Assembly (NCBI GenBank): GCA_021817845.1
Contig: JAKAFW010000006.1
Coordinates: forward strand, 62,001-126,000
Source: FEN-1297 sp021817845
GTDB lineage: Bacteria; Bacteroidota; Ignavibacteria; Ignavibacteriales; Ignavibacteriaceae
DNA length: 64,000 nt
Reading direction: 5' to 3'
Shown piece after piece: positions 27,790-35,600 of the stretch. The translations under genes were made by a program, and so were the position numbers. The number at the start of each line of letters is the position of its first letter. The first letter of the stretch is position 1. Below the pieces are notes generated by a model. The model was given only the letters and a program-made list of their open reading frames with translations. It was not told the origin of the DNA and did not search any database.

Positions 27790-28449
27790 ATGACTAAAGA
27801 AAAAATTAAAAAATTTATCCCTCATTTTCTGCTTTATAATTTCGAAAGAATTAGGATAAAGCAACGGAATTCAACGTCTAGACAAGAAAAAATTTATCGG
27901 AAATGGCTGCAGGATGGTAAGCCTCTCCCTCCTCCACATATTGCTAAACAAAAAGTAATAGAGGAATTTGGGAAAAAGTATAACCTAAAAACGCTAATTG
28001 AAACAGGAACATTTCTTGGCGACATGGTATATTCCCAAAGAAACAACTTCTCTAAATTAGTTTCCATTGAGTTGGACGAAGTATTTTATAAAGACGCTAA
28101 ACAAAAATTAAAGCGCGTTAATAATATCGAAATTCTAAAAGGAGATAGCGGTATTGTTTTAAAAGAAATTACTCCAGTATTAAATGAGCCCTGCTTATTT
28201 TGGCTTGATGGCCACTACTCTGCTGGCTTTACCGCTAGGGGAGATTTGGAAACTCCCATTATTTCTGAATTAAACACAATATTCTCTTTGAAAGAAAATC
28301 ATATTGTCTTAATCGACGATGCTCGATGTTTTACAGGTGAAAATGATTATCCCACAATAGAATTTATACAGAATTTTATTACAAATAAAAGAGATGATTA
28401 TAGAATGGAAATTAAGGATGATGTAATCAGACTCCATCCACATGAATAG
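27790..28449 (+). CDS. Class I SAM-methyltransferase-like protein of unknown substrate
   Basis: 219 residues. A Rossmann motif I analogue (TLIETGTFLGDMVYSQ) is followed by an acidic end of strand 2 (VSIELDEVFYKDAKQKL), ILKGDSGIVLKEI, and CLFWLDGHYSAGFTARGDLETPI. LIDDARCFTGENDYPTI closes the fold. This pattern matches a set of putative methyltransferases often found near glycan genes, but no characterised member is known to me. It has its own gap on each side (about 70 and 115-130 bp) and does not overlap ispD or plsY. It lacks a strong upstream Shine-Dalgarno. Confidence 0.65.
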   Translation: MTKEKIKKFIPHFLLYNFERIRIKQRNSTSRQEKIYRKWLQDGKPLPPPHIAKQKVIEEFGKKYNLKTLIETGTFLGDMVYSQRNNFSKLVSIELDEVFYKDAKQKLKRVNNIEILKGDSGIVLKEITPVLNEPCLFWLDGHYSAGFTARGDLETPIISELNTIFSLKENHIVLIDDARCFTGENDYPTIEFIQNFITNKRDDYRMEIKDDVIRLHPHE

Positions 28450-28575
28450 TATATTTCGACTTATTATTAATTAAATATATACCACAATTTGTCGATAATG
28501 TATAGTCTATCTATCAGCATTGAATCTTTAATACATTATAATTAGTTTAGTCGGGCTCAAAATTTGGGTTTTAAT

Positions 28576-29253
28576 ATGTTTTTATTAGCTACAATTGTAA
28601 TATTATCTTATTTGATTGGTTCAATACCTACAAGCATAATTGTAACCAAATTGATCAAGGGTGTAGACATTCGGAATTACGGCAGTGGAAACGCCGGAGG
28701 TACGAATGTAATGCGTGTACTTGGGTGGAAACTTGGTATGCTGGTTATTATCCTTGATGCCTTTAAAGGTGTTTTAGCAGTTGTTGTTGTTGCAAGATTA
28801 CATTATGGACAAATGCCTTTCAGAAACTTAACCCCATTTGATGATTTTACCTTAGTCCAAATTATTGCGGGCATTGCTGCGGTAATTGGGCATATATGGA
28901 CTGTCTTTGCGGGCTTTAGAGGTGGTAAAGGAATCGCTACCGCCCTGGGAATCCTTCTTATAATTTCCACCGTTGATATGCTGGTTGCTATCGGCGTGTT
29001 TATTCTTGTTGTTTCAATTTCAAAATACGTTTCACTCGGATCAATTCTGGGTGCTATTTCAATCCCGCTTACTTTAATAATTAGAGAAAATATTTTTAAC
29101 GTTAATATCCCAAGTTACAATACAGTCTTACCATTTGTTGTCGGAATCTGTTTCCTCGTTATATACACGCACAGAAAAAATGTTGTGCGACTTTTGAATG
29201 GAAACGAACACAAAATTAATTTTCCCAAAAAGAAAAATTCCGCAGTTAAATAA
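28576..29253 (+). CDS. plsY: Acyl-phosphate:glycerol-3-phosphate acyltransferase
   Basis: Adds the first acyl chain to glycerol 3-phosphate in phospholipid synthesis, in the inner membrane. About 225 residues with five or six membrane helices. The three PlsY motifs are visible: ILSYLIGSIPTSIIV, then RNYGSGNAGGTNVMRVLGWK, and FRGGKGIATALGILL, with YTHRKNVVRLLNGNEHK at the end. I take ATG 28576; an in-frame TTG at 28564 would add four residues. The stop overlaps the first base of gpsA by one nucleotide, so plsY and gpsA, which makes its substrate, are coupled. Confidence 0.95.
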   Translation: MFLLATIVILSYLIGSIPTSIIVTKLIKGVDIRNYGSGNAGGTNVMRVLGWKLGMLVIILDAFKGVLAVVVVARLHYGQMPFRNLTPFDDFTLVQIIAGIAAVIGHIWTVFAGFRGGKGIATALGILLIISTVDMLVAIGVFILVVSISKYVSLGSILGAISIPLTLIIRENIFNVNIPSYNTVLPFVVGICFLVIYTHRKNVVRLLNGNEHKINFPKKKNSAVK

Positions 29254-30248
29254 TGAAAATTTCTGTTTTAGGCGCAGGGGGCTGGGGCACAACCCTTGCT
29301 GTTCTGCTACATTTTAATGGCCATAACGTTACCCTATGGGAATATAAAAGAAGTTACGCCAAGCTTCTTAATAAAAAAAGAGAGAATCCCGATTACCTTC
29401 CCGGAATAAAAATACCCGACGAAATAGTTATTTCTCACGACATTGAGGAATCTACATCCAACCAAAATATGATTGTGTTGGCTGTTCCATCTCAATTTTT
29501 AAGAAGTGTTATTAAAAATGTAAGTCCGTCGGACATAAAGGATACGATTCTTATAAGTGTTGCAAAAGGTATTGAAATAGATACTTTAATGACAATGTCT
29601 CAAATGCTTAAAGATGAAATGCCCTCCATTGATGAAAATCAAATTGGTGTTCTATCTGGCCCAAGTCATGCAGAAGAAGTAAGTAAGCGAATCCCTACAG
29701 CGGTTGTTGCATCATCAAAAAGCCATGAAATTTCCAGATCAATTCAAGCGGCTTTTATGACTTCATATTTTAGAGTTTATTCTTCTACTGATATTCTTGG
29801 GGTTGAGCTTGGGGGTGCATTAAAAAACGTAATCGCAATCGGCGCGGGAATTATAGACGGAGCCAATTTCGGGGATAATACAAAAGCAGCCATAATGACG
29901 AGAGGAGTTGCTGAAATTGCTCGTCTTGGTGTTTCTATGGGCGCCTACCCAGAAACATTCTCAGGCTTATCAGGTATGGGAGATTTAATTGTTACCTGCA
30001 TGAGCCGGCATAGCCGCAACAGGTACGTCGGTGAACAAATTGGTGCCGGGAAAAAGTTAAAAGAAGTTCTTAAGTCGATGAATATGGTAGCCGAAGGAGT
30101 GGAAACAAGCCGCTCTGCTTCTCAGCTTGCAGAAAAAAATAATGTAACAACTCCCATCACGAACGAAGTTTATAAAATCCTTTTCGAAGATAAAGACCCC
30201 GTAAAGGCTACAACGGATTTGATGACGCGTGATATGAAAACGGAATAA
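29253..30248 (+). CDS. gpsA: Glycerol-3-phosphate dehydrogenase [NAD(P)+]
   Basis: Reduces dihydroxyacetone phosphate to sn-glycerol 3-phosphate, the substrate of PlsY just upstream. 331 residues. Marks: Rossmann ISVLGAGGWGTTLAVLL, the conserved SVAKGIE, VLSGPSHAEEV, GVELGGALKNVIAIGAGIIDG (catalytic Lys), and SGMGDLIVTCMSRHSRNR. The ATG shares its A with the plsY stop TAA. It is the last gene of this run; the next gene is convergent. Confidence 0.97.
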   Translation: MKISVLGAGGWGTTLAVLLHFNGHNVTLWEYKRSYAKLLNKKRENPDYLPGIKIPDEIVISHDIEESTSNQNMIVLAVPSQFLRSVIKNVSPSDIKDTILISVAKGIEIDTLMTMSQMLKDEMPSIDENQIGVLSGPSHAEEVSKRIPTAVVASSKSHEISRSIQAAFMTSYFRVYSSTDILGVELGGALKNVIAIGAGIIDGANFGDNTKAAIMTRGVAEIARLGVSMGAYPETFSGLSGMGDLIVTCMSRHSRNRYVGEQIGAGKKLKEVLKSMNMVAEGVETSRSASQLAEKNNVTTPITNEVYKILFEDKDPVKATTDLMTRDMKTE

Positions 30249-30420
30249 TTTTTCCTAAGGTAACCTCTATAAATTACATTTTTCAATGCCGCCATTTGAT
30301 AAAACATCCCAAATAGCTTTCTAAAAATCAAAATTTCCAACCAATAGAAATCTATTTTCAAATTGGGAGTAAAATCTCATATTGTCTTTGCCAAACTAAA
30401 AATGTAATGCAGCCGAAGAT

Positions 30421-31065
30421 TTATTTTTCCCTAACAAGTTTCATAACGCCAGGATTGCCTATTTTGTAAAGGTAAAGATCTCCGCGTATTATTTGATACT
30501 TCATCTTAATTATAAGTGACCTTTTTGAAAATACCGAGAAAATATTTTTCTTAACAATAAAAAAACCGTCATATTTATTTAAAGTTTTTTTAATATAAAG
30601 ATTTCCGTTTTTATAATAAGTTAAAACAGCTTTATCCCCTTGAAAATTATTTGAGAACCAATTTCCGACAATTCCACCCGAAGAATATAAACTATCTTTT
30701 TCTCTAATAAATTTTACAATAGTTTGAGCCGTATCTTTTCCGGTAGCAAGTATAAGGGTATCTGCGTTAATTAATACAATGCTTGTATCGTATACCCACT
30801 TACTCAAAAAGGGGATATAATAGCTGGAAGAAAGTTTTGTCCCATCCAATTTATATTTACCATTCCACCGGGATTCCAAATCATAAAAGAATTTATAACC
30901 GGGTTTAAATTCTATCGTCAGATGAGATGCATCAAGCCCTAGGTTTGGCGTTTCCCATTTGCCGAGTAACGGTCCCTTATACTCTTTGATTTTTTTCTGT
31001 CCAAAAGAATTTCCTGAAGAAATAATAAACAAAACTAAAACCGCAGCAAATAAATTTTTAATCAT
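30421..31065 (-). CDS. Exported protein with two lipocalin-like repeats, unknown function
   Basis: 214 residues with a signal peptide (LFAAVLVLFIISSGNSFGQ). The mature part appears duplicated. Residues 33-123 begin LLGKWETPN and end IVKFIREK. Residues 131-214 begin IVGNWFSNN and end VMKLVREK. In between both halves carry alternating strands (HLTIEFKPGYKF against VLTYYKNGNLYI). 'GxW' near the start of each half suggests half-barrels of a lipocalin-like sheet. I do not recognise a named family. It is transcribed towards gpsA. A 35-residue membrane peptide lies upstream on the same strand. Confidence 0.7.
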   Translation of the reverse strand: MIKNLFAAVLVLFIISSGNSFGQKKIKEYKGPLLGKWETPNLGLDASHLTIEFKPGYKFFYDLESRWNGKYKLDGTKLSSSYYIPFLSKWVYDTSIVLINADTLILATGKDTAQTIVKFIREKDSLYSSGGIVGNWFSNNFQGDKAVLTYYKNGNLYIKKTLNKYDGFFIVKKNIFSVFSKRSLIIKMKYQIIRGDLYLYKIGNPGVMKLVREK

Positions 31066-31232
31066 ATTAACTTATAAGTATTTGGAGGTTAAATGTTAGA
31101 AACTTTTTTAATTGACATTTTTAAAATACAAAAAGCCATCCCATCATAAAAGGTTGCCGAAAGTCTCTTAAATAATACAATAACTTTGAGGGAAGAAAGT
31201 TCACTGTATATATTGGCAAGTAATAATAGTCG

Positions 31233-31340
31233 CTACTTTTGGGAACGAATATCTCTTAAATATTTCTTAAAAGTTAAAACCTGAATCAACATTACGACTG
31301 TAAAAACACCGACTAAAATTAGAATAACCGGCAATTCCAT
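31233..31340 (-). CDS. Small single-pass membrane peptide (35 aa)
   Basis: A short frame reads ATG at 31340 to TAG at 31233. It encodes MELPVILILVGVF..., a hydrophobic helix of about 20 residues, then a basic tail KKYLRDIRSQK. An AAGGA stands about 8 nt before the ATG, a good ribosome-binding site. The hydrophobic-then-positive layout predicts an N-out/C-in single-pass peptide. It is divergent from mntR, so it could be linked to metal transport. It could equally lead the exported-protein gene 168 bp downstream. No family recognised. Confidence 0.55.
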   Translation of the reverse strand: MELPVILILVGVFTVVMLIQVLTFKKYLRDIRSQK

Positions 31341-31413
31341 TGTTAAATCCTTATTAAAAAACAAACAAATCCATTATTTACTTATGCATAATATGAACTT
31401 ACTCATTAGCCAA

Positions 31414-31433
31414 ATGTGATTTAATTCTCACAT
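31414..31433. promoter_or_regulatory. Palindrome ATGTGA-N8-TCACAT in the small-peptide/mntR gap
   Basis: ATGTGA (31414-31419) and TCACAT (31428-31433) with an 8-nt AT-rich spacer. The half-site matches the CRP-family core TGTGA, but the E. coli-type spacing is 6, so this is only a possible CRP/FNR-family or other dimer site. It lies about 75 bp upstream of the small peptide and 110 bp upstream of mntR. Confidence 0.35.
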
Positions 31434-31502
31434 CTCAAACACCCTTTGATATTTAATTCAAGTAATTCACTTTCCATCAAATATTAAGTAGTCATTGACT
31501 AT

Positions 31503-31528
31503 TAATTTAAGTACGCTTAAATTATAAT
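31503..31528 (+). promoter_or_regulatory. mntR promoter with overlapping palindromic operator
   Basis: TAATTTAAG (31503-31511), spacer TACG, CTTAAATTA (31516-31524): perfect 9-bp arms. The right end overlaps a TATAAT -10 box (31523-31528), 17 bp before the mntR ATG. A further half-like CTTAAAT follows at 31539-31545, adjoining the ATG. Palindromes of the TTTAAG..CTTAAA type are what DtxR/MntR-family proteins bind, so autorepression with Mn or Fe is inferred. The start would have a leader of only about 10 nt and no Shine-Dalgarno. Confidence 0.6.
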
Positions 31529-31545
31529 TAAAAATATACTTAAAT

Positions 31546-32205
31546 ATGAAGAATATATCAAAAGAAGACTATTTACGAATAATCTTCAAACACAAAAATG
31601 ATAAAGATGAAATCAAACCTAACTTGATTGCCGAAAAGCTTTCTATTTCAAACGCTGCCGTAACCGATATGATAAAAAAATTATCAAGGGAAGGATATAT
31701 AGAGTATGAGCGTTACAAAGGAATTCGCTTAACTGCTGCTGGAGAGGTCTATGCACGGAATATGGTTCGTCGCCATAGAATTTGGGAAATGTTTCTGAAT
31801 CAGGTTGTCGGTATTCCCTGGGATAAGGTTCATGAAGAGGCAAACCATTTGGAACATTCTTCTTCTGATGAACTCATAAACAAGCTTGAGGAAATGATAG
31901 GCTTTCCGGAATATGATCCGCACGGCGATCCGATTCCATCCAAAGAAGGAAAAATGCCAAGTACTAAAAATCACATCCCATTATCATTGCTGAACCCGGG
32001 AGAATCTGCAATTGTAGTAAGGGTAAGTGATTTTGACGAAAAATTTCTAATATACATTTCCGGTCTTGGAATCAAATTAAATGAGACTATAAAACTAAAA
32101 GAAAAAAGGAGCTTTGATAAATCAATGTTGATAATAATTAAAGGTAAATCATGGAACATCAGCGAAAAACTGGCAGATAATGTTTTTGTTGAAAAGAAGA
32201 AATAA
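31546..32205 (+). CDS. mntR: DtxR/MntR-family metal-dependent transcriptional regulator
   Basis: 219 residues. An N-terminal winged helix (SKEDYLRIIFKHKNDK ... AEKLSISNAAVTDMIKKLSREG) is followed by the dimerisation/metal-binding region (RRHRIWEMFLNQVVGIPWDKVHEEANHLEHSSSDEL with clustered His/Glu). A C-terminal SH3-like FeoA-type domain follows (LLNPGESAIVVRVSD ... LGIKLNETIKLKEK). That three-part plan is the DtxR/IdeR/MntR type. mntH begins 10 bp after the stop, so Mn(II) is the likely co-repressor, although Fe(II) cannot be excluded. A palindrome sits over its own -10 box. Confidence 0.9.
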   Translation: MKNISKEDYLRIIFKHKNDKDEIKPNLIAEKLSISNAAVTDMIKKLSREGYIEYERYKGIRLTAAGEVYARNMVRRHRIWEMFLNQVVGIPWDKVHEEANHLEHSSSDELINKLEEMIGFPEYDPHGDPIPSKEGKMPSTKNHIPLSLLNPGESAIVVRVSDFDEKFLIYISGLGIKLNETIKLKEKRSFDKSMLIIIKGKSWNISEKLADNVFVEKKK

Positions 32206-32215
32206 TATTTCTTAG

Positions 32216-33520
32216 ATGAAGAATTTATTAAATTCATCAATGTTGCAAACAGACGGAAGAACCAGAAGCTCGGCAGAGGAAGCGCTATCGGGAAACTCAA
32301 CAAAAGGAATTTTCAAAAGATTAATCCCCTTTCTTGGACCGGCTTTTATTGCAAGCATTGCTTACGTCGACCCCGGTAATTTTGCAACTAACATTCAAGG
32401 TGGCTCCGCCTTTGGCTATACTTTACTTTGGGTAATATTGGTCAGTAATCTTATGGCAATGATTTTGCAAACACTTTCAGCAAAACTTGGAATTGCAACA
32501 GGCAAAAATCTTGCAGAGCATTGTCGAAATAATTTTAGCAAGCCAACTGTATACGGGATGTGGGTGTTGATGGAAATTGTTGCGATGGCTACAGACCTTG
32601 CAGAATTTTTGGGCGCAGCAATTGGATTTAATTTATTATTCGGTTTTCCATTAATTATCGGTGGAATACTGACGGCAATTTGCACATTTTTAATTCTTGG
32701 CTTGGAACGGTATGGATTTCGCCCTCTTGAAATTGCAATTACAATTATGCTAACAGTAATTGCAAGCAGCTATCTTATTGAAACAATACTTGATAAACCC
32801 GAATTTAAATCTCTCTTGTATCACTCGTTTGTTCCTCAATTTTCGGGAACCGAAAGTATAATTCTTGCAGCAGGTATTTTAGGCGCCACTGTTATGCCCC
32901 ATGCAATTTTCCTTCACTCTGCATTAATGCAACAAAGAATCACTGTAAAGAATCCCAAAAAACTTCTCAAACTTTTCCATTATGAAATTCTTGACGTAAC
33001 AATTGCGATGGGAATTGCGAGCCTGGTTAATATGGCAATGTTAATTATGGCAGCATCAACATTTTACCAACGTGGGTTTACTCATATTGCTACAATAGAA
33101 GAGGCTCACATGACTTTGCAACCATTGCTGGGAAAAGCTGCAAGTTGGATATTTGCAATTTCTCTACTTGCTTCCGGATTATCCTCCTCTACAGTCGGAA
33201 CAAGCGCAGGACAAGTAATGATGCAAGGATTTCTTCATAGACATATTCCGGTTTGGCTAAGACGTCTAATTACCATAATACCATCTATCACCGTAATAGC
33301 TCTTAGCTTTGATCCTACAAGAACACTCGTTATTAGCCAAGTTGTTTTAAGCTTTGGTCTTCCGTTCGCAATTATTCCTTTAATAATTTTTACAAGGAAA
33401 AAAAAATTAATGGGGATTCTTGTTAACAAAAAAATCACTACTTTTATTGTGTCTGTTATTGCCGTTTTAATTATATTCTTAAATATTTACTTAATTTACC
33501 AGGTATTATTTGTTGGATAA
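32216..33520 (+). CDS. mntH: NRAMP-family Mn(II)/Fe(II) transporter
   Basis: A proton-coupled divalent metal importer in the inner membrane. 434 residues with about 11 helices. The metal-binding motifs are intact: DPGN at 52-55 in AYVDPGNFATNIQGG (helix 1) and MPH at 227-229 in GATVMPHAIFLHSAL (helix 6). The NRAMP signature SSSTVGTSAGQVMMQGFL (around helix 8-9) is also present. It follows mntR by 10 bp and overlaps the universal stress gene by 11 bp, forming a three-gene operon. Confidence 0.95.
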   Translation: MKNLLNSSMLQTDGRTRSSAEEALSGNSTKGIFKRLIPFLGPAFIASIAYVDPGNFATNIQGGSAFGYTLLWVILVSNLMAMILQTLSAKLGIATGKNLAEHCRNNFSKPTVYGMWVLMEIVAMATDLAEFLGAAIGFNLLFGFPLIIGGILTAICTFLILGLERYGFRPLEIAITIMLTVIASSYLIETILDKPEFKSLLYHSFVPQFSGTESIILAAGILGATVMPHAIFLHSALMQQRITVKNPKKLLKLFHYEILDVTIAMGIASLVNMAMLIMAASTFYQRGFTHIATIEEAHMTLQPLLGKAASWIFAISLLASGLSSSTVGTSAGQVMMQGFLHRHIPVWLRRLITIIPSITVIALSFDPTRTLVISQVVLSFGLPFAIIPLIIFTRKKKLMGILVNKKITTFIVSVIAVLIIFLNIYLIYQVLFVG

Positions 33521-34421
33521 ATTTCTACTAAAGCGCTTATTAGTTCCGCTTGACGGTTCACCGTTAGCAGAATCTGTTTTACCAGCTGTGGCTTTTCTTG
33601 CCCAAAAATTACATACTTCTGTTACCTTAATACACATCATAGAAAAAGATGCGCCCGAAAAAGTACATGGACAGAGACATCTTAAATTATCAAAACAGGC
33701 GGAAGAATATTTAGAATCAATTGCCGGACTTGACATATTCAAAGGAACAAAAGTTGAAATTCATGTCCACGAAGAGAAAGTAAGCGATGTTCCCAAAAGT
33801 ATTGCTGATCATATTAAAGAATTGAATCAGGATATTGTTATTTTGTGTGCTCATGGTAATGTAAGATTGCACGGGATGATATTTGGTTCGGTAGCGCAAC
33901 AGGTAATTTCAAGGGGTAAAACACCGGTTTTATTAATTAATCCATCAGCAAAAAATTTGAGCGGCGAATATCATTTCAAAAATTTTCTTGTTCCATTGGA
34001 CGGGAATCCGGATCATGAACATGCTTTGAGCTATGCTTCTGGATTAGCAAAATTATGCGAAGCAAAGATTCATCTCGTTATGGCAATCCCTAATTTTGGG
34101 ACAATGTCGGGAGAAGTATCTCCCGCAAACCGCTTTCTTCCTGCCACAACTTCCAAAATGATGGATATGCTTGTAACCGATGCAGAAGAATACCTGGTGA
34201 GCCTGAAAGAAAAGTTTAAAGAGTTCAATTTAATAATATCTACAAGCGCTAAAAGAAATGACCCTGCAATAGCTATTTTAGAAACAGCAGAAGAAAATAA
34301 TTCGGATTTAATTATTCTTGCAACCCACGGTACAAAAGGAGCAGAAGCATTTTGGGAAGGAAGCATTACTCCTAAAATTAGCAAGATAAGCAAGATCCCT
34401 CTCTTACTTGTCCCGGTTTAG
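33510..34421 (+). CDS. Universal stress protein with two tandem Usp domains
   Basis: About 303 residues. Domain 1 (about 8-150) starts LLVPLDGSPLAESVLPA and ends in the nucleotide loop CAHGNVRLHGMIFGSVAQQVISRGKTPVLLI, shown here in the G-x2-G-x9-G-S/T form. Domain 2 (about 160-303) starts FLVPLDGNPDHEHALSYA and ends ATHGTKGAEAFWEGSITPKISK. ATP-binding is plausible in domain 1. It starts with TTG (33510 or 33513) inside the end of mntH, so it is translationally coupled to the transporter. Usp domains coupled to NRAMP genes may tune transport, but that is inference. Confidence 0.9.
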   Translation: MLDKFLLKRLLVPLDGSPLAESVLPAVAFLAQKLHTSVTLIHIIEKDAPEKVHGQRHLKLSKQAEEYLESIAGLDIFKGTKVEIHVHEEKVSDVPKSIADHIKELNQDIVILCAHGNVRLHGMIFGSVAQQVISRGKTPVLLINPSAKNLSGEYHFKNFLVPLDGNPDHEHALSYASGLAKLCEAKIHLVMAIPNFGTMSGEVSPANRFLPATTSKMMDMLVTDAEEYLVSLKEKFKEFNLIISTSAKRNDPAIAILETAEENNSDLIILATHGTKGAEAFWEGSITPKISKISKIPLLLVPV

Positions 34422-34629
34422 AAATAAATATTTATATCTACTTGGCTAAACATTATCGGAGGAAAAGCTCTCTCAATTGACATCACTAAATATTTATGAA
34501 TGAAAACTTGGTTTGAGAGACCGGTATCTAGGAAAATTCGCTACATGAATTACAATGGATGCAAACATAGGTCTTATACCGCATCACATGTAAAAAAATG
34601 GTCCGTCTAAAAATTACTTCGTTTTTTTA

Positions 34630-35322
34630 TCAAATAAGCCGGGCTATTATAAATGCCGCCGCTGCCGCTAAACCCCCGATAAATATAGTTTGAAGACCTC
34701 CTCGCCAAGGATTAATGCCCGTAAATTTTCCTTTAACGAATCCGAAGATAAACAATGCAGCTAAAGTAACCACTACAGAAACGTAAAGAGAAATCATTAT
34801 ATCTTTTAAAAAAATATAAGGCGCAAGAGGAATTAATCCACCAAATATATAGGAAAAAGCAATCGTGGAAGCGCTTTTAAGTGCGCGCTTAGGGTCGGGG
34901 GCTTCGAGACCAAGTTCAAATCTCATCATAAAATCAACCCACTTATCTTGATTTTTAGAAAGCGCTGCAGATATTGGCTTAATATGTTCGTCACTTAAGC
35001 CGTAATCTTGAAATATTTCCTCCACCTCTTCGATTTCAACATGGGGTAATTTTATTGTCTCATCAATTTCTCTTTGACGTTCGGAATTATAGTGTTGAAG
35101 GTCTGTTTTAGCTGCAAGAAATCCACCGAGTCCCATAGCAATAGAGCCCGCTGCTATCTCTGCAAATCCGGCAGTAACAACAATATTCGTAGCGGCTACT
35201 GCGCCCGTCAATCCTGCGGCTAATGCAAATGGTACCGTTAATCCGTCTGACATTCCTATTACAACGTCTCTGACTGTTTCCGAAGAGGTAAAATGTTTTT
35301 CTGTATGTGGAGTACTTGGCAT
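34630..35322 (-). CDS. VIT1/CCC1-family iron/manganese transporter
   Basis: 230 residues with about five membrane helices. The family start is clear: VRDVVIGMSDGLTVPFALAAGL (helix 1), then IAAGSIAMGLGGFLAAKTD (helix 2). A cytoplasmic acidic helix pair follows (EIEEVEEIFQDYGLSDEHIKP ... FMMRFELGLEAPDP), the metal-collecting region in this family. Three more helices follow (AFSYIFGGLIPLAPYIF). VIT proteins move Fe2+ or Mn2+ out of the cytoplasm in exchange for protons. It faces the mntR-mntH-usp operon tail to tail, so uptake and efflux are neighbours. Confidence 0.92.
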   Translation of the reverse strand: MPSTPHTEKHFTSSETVRDVVIGMSDGLTVPFALAAGLTGAVAATNIVVTAGFAEIAAGSIAMGLGGFLAAKTDLQHYNSERQREIDETIKLPHVEIEEVEEIFQDYGLSDEHIKPISAALSKNQDKWVDFMMRFELGLEAPDPKRALKSASTIAFSYIFGGLIPLAPYIFLKDIMISLYVSVVVTLAALFIFGFVKGKFTGINPWRGGLQTIFIGGLAAAAAFIIARLI

Positions 35323-35600
35323 AAAATTCCTTTCTTAACATTTAATAACGTAATTAAACTAATTAACTTCAGATTAAATAATAATTAATTGAATGTTTTA
35401 TATCAAATTAAAGAAAAATATTATCCGTAGAATAAAAGCGAATAAATTTATATTTCATTTTTATTGAACACTACTTTAGCGTTCTACAAAGAATAATTCT
35501 TTATTCCACTTGGTTTAACATTTGGGTTATTAGACCTGTCCTTTATATAGATGTACAAATGTATTAGGTTTGCTACTGTTTTTTAATCGCCACAAATCAA

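Noticed and set aside
31093..31149. An 18-codon frame (MLETFLIDIFKIQKAIPS) with GGAGG before the ATG on the plus strand
   Set aside because: The ribosome-binding site is good, but the peptide is very short, lies over the leader of an oppositely oriented gene and has no recognisable feature. Kept as a note only.
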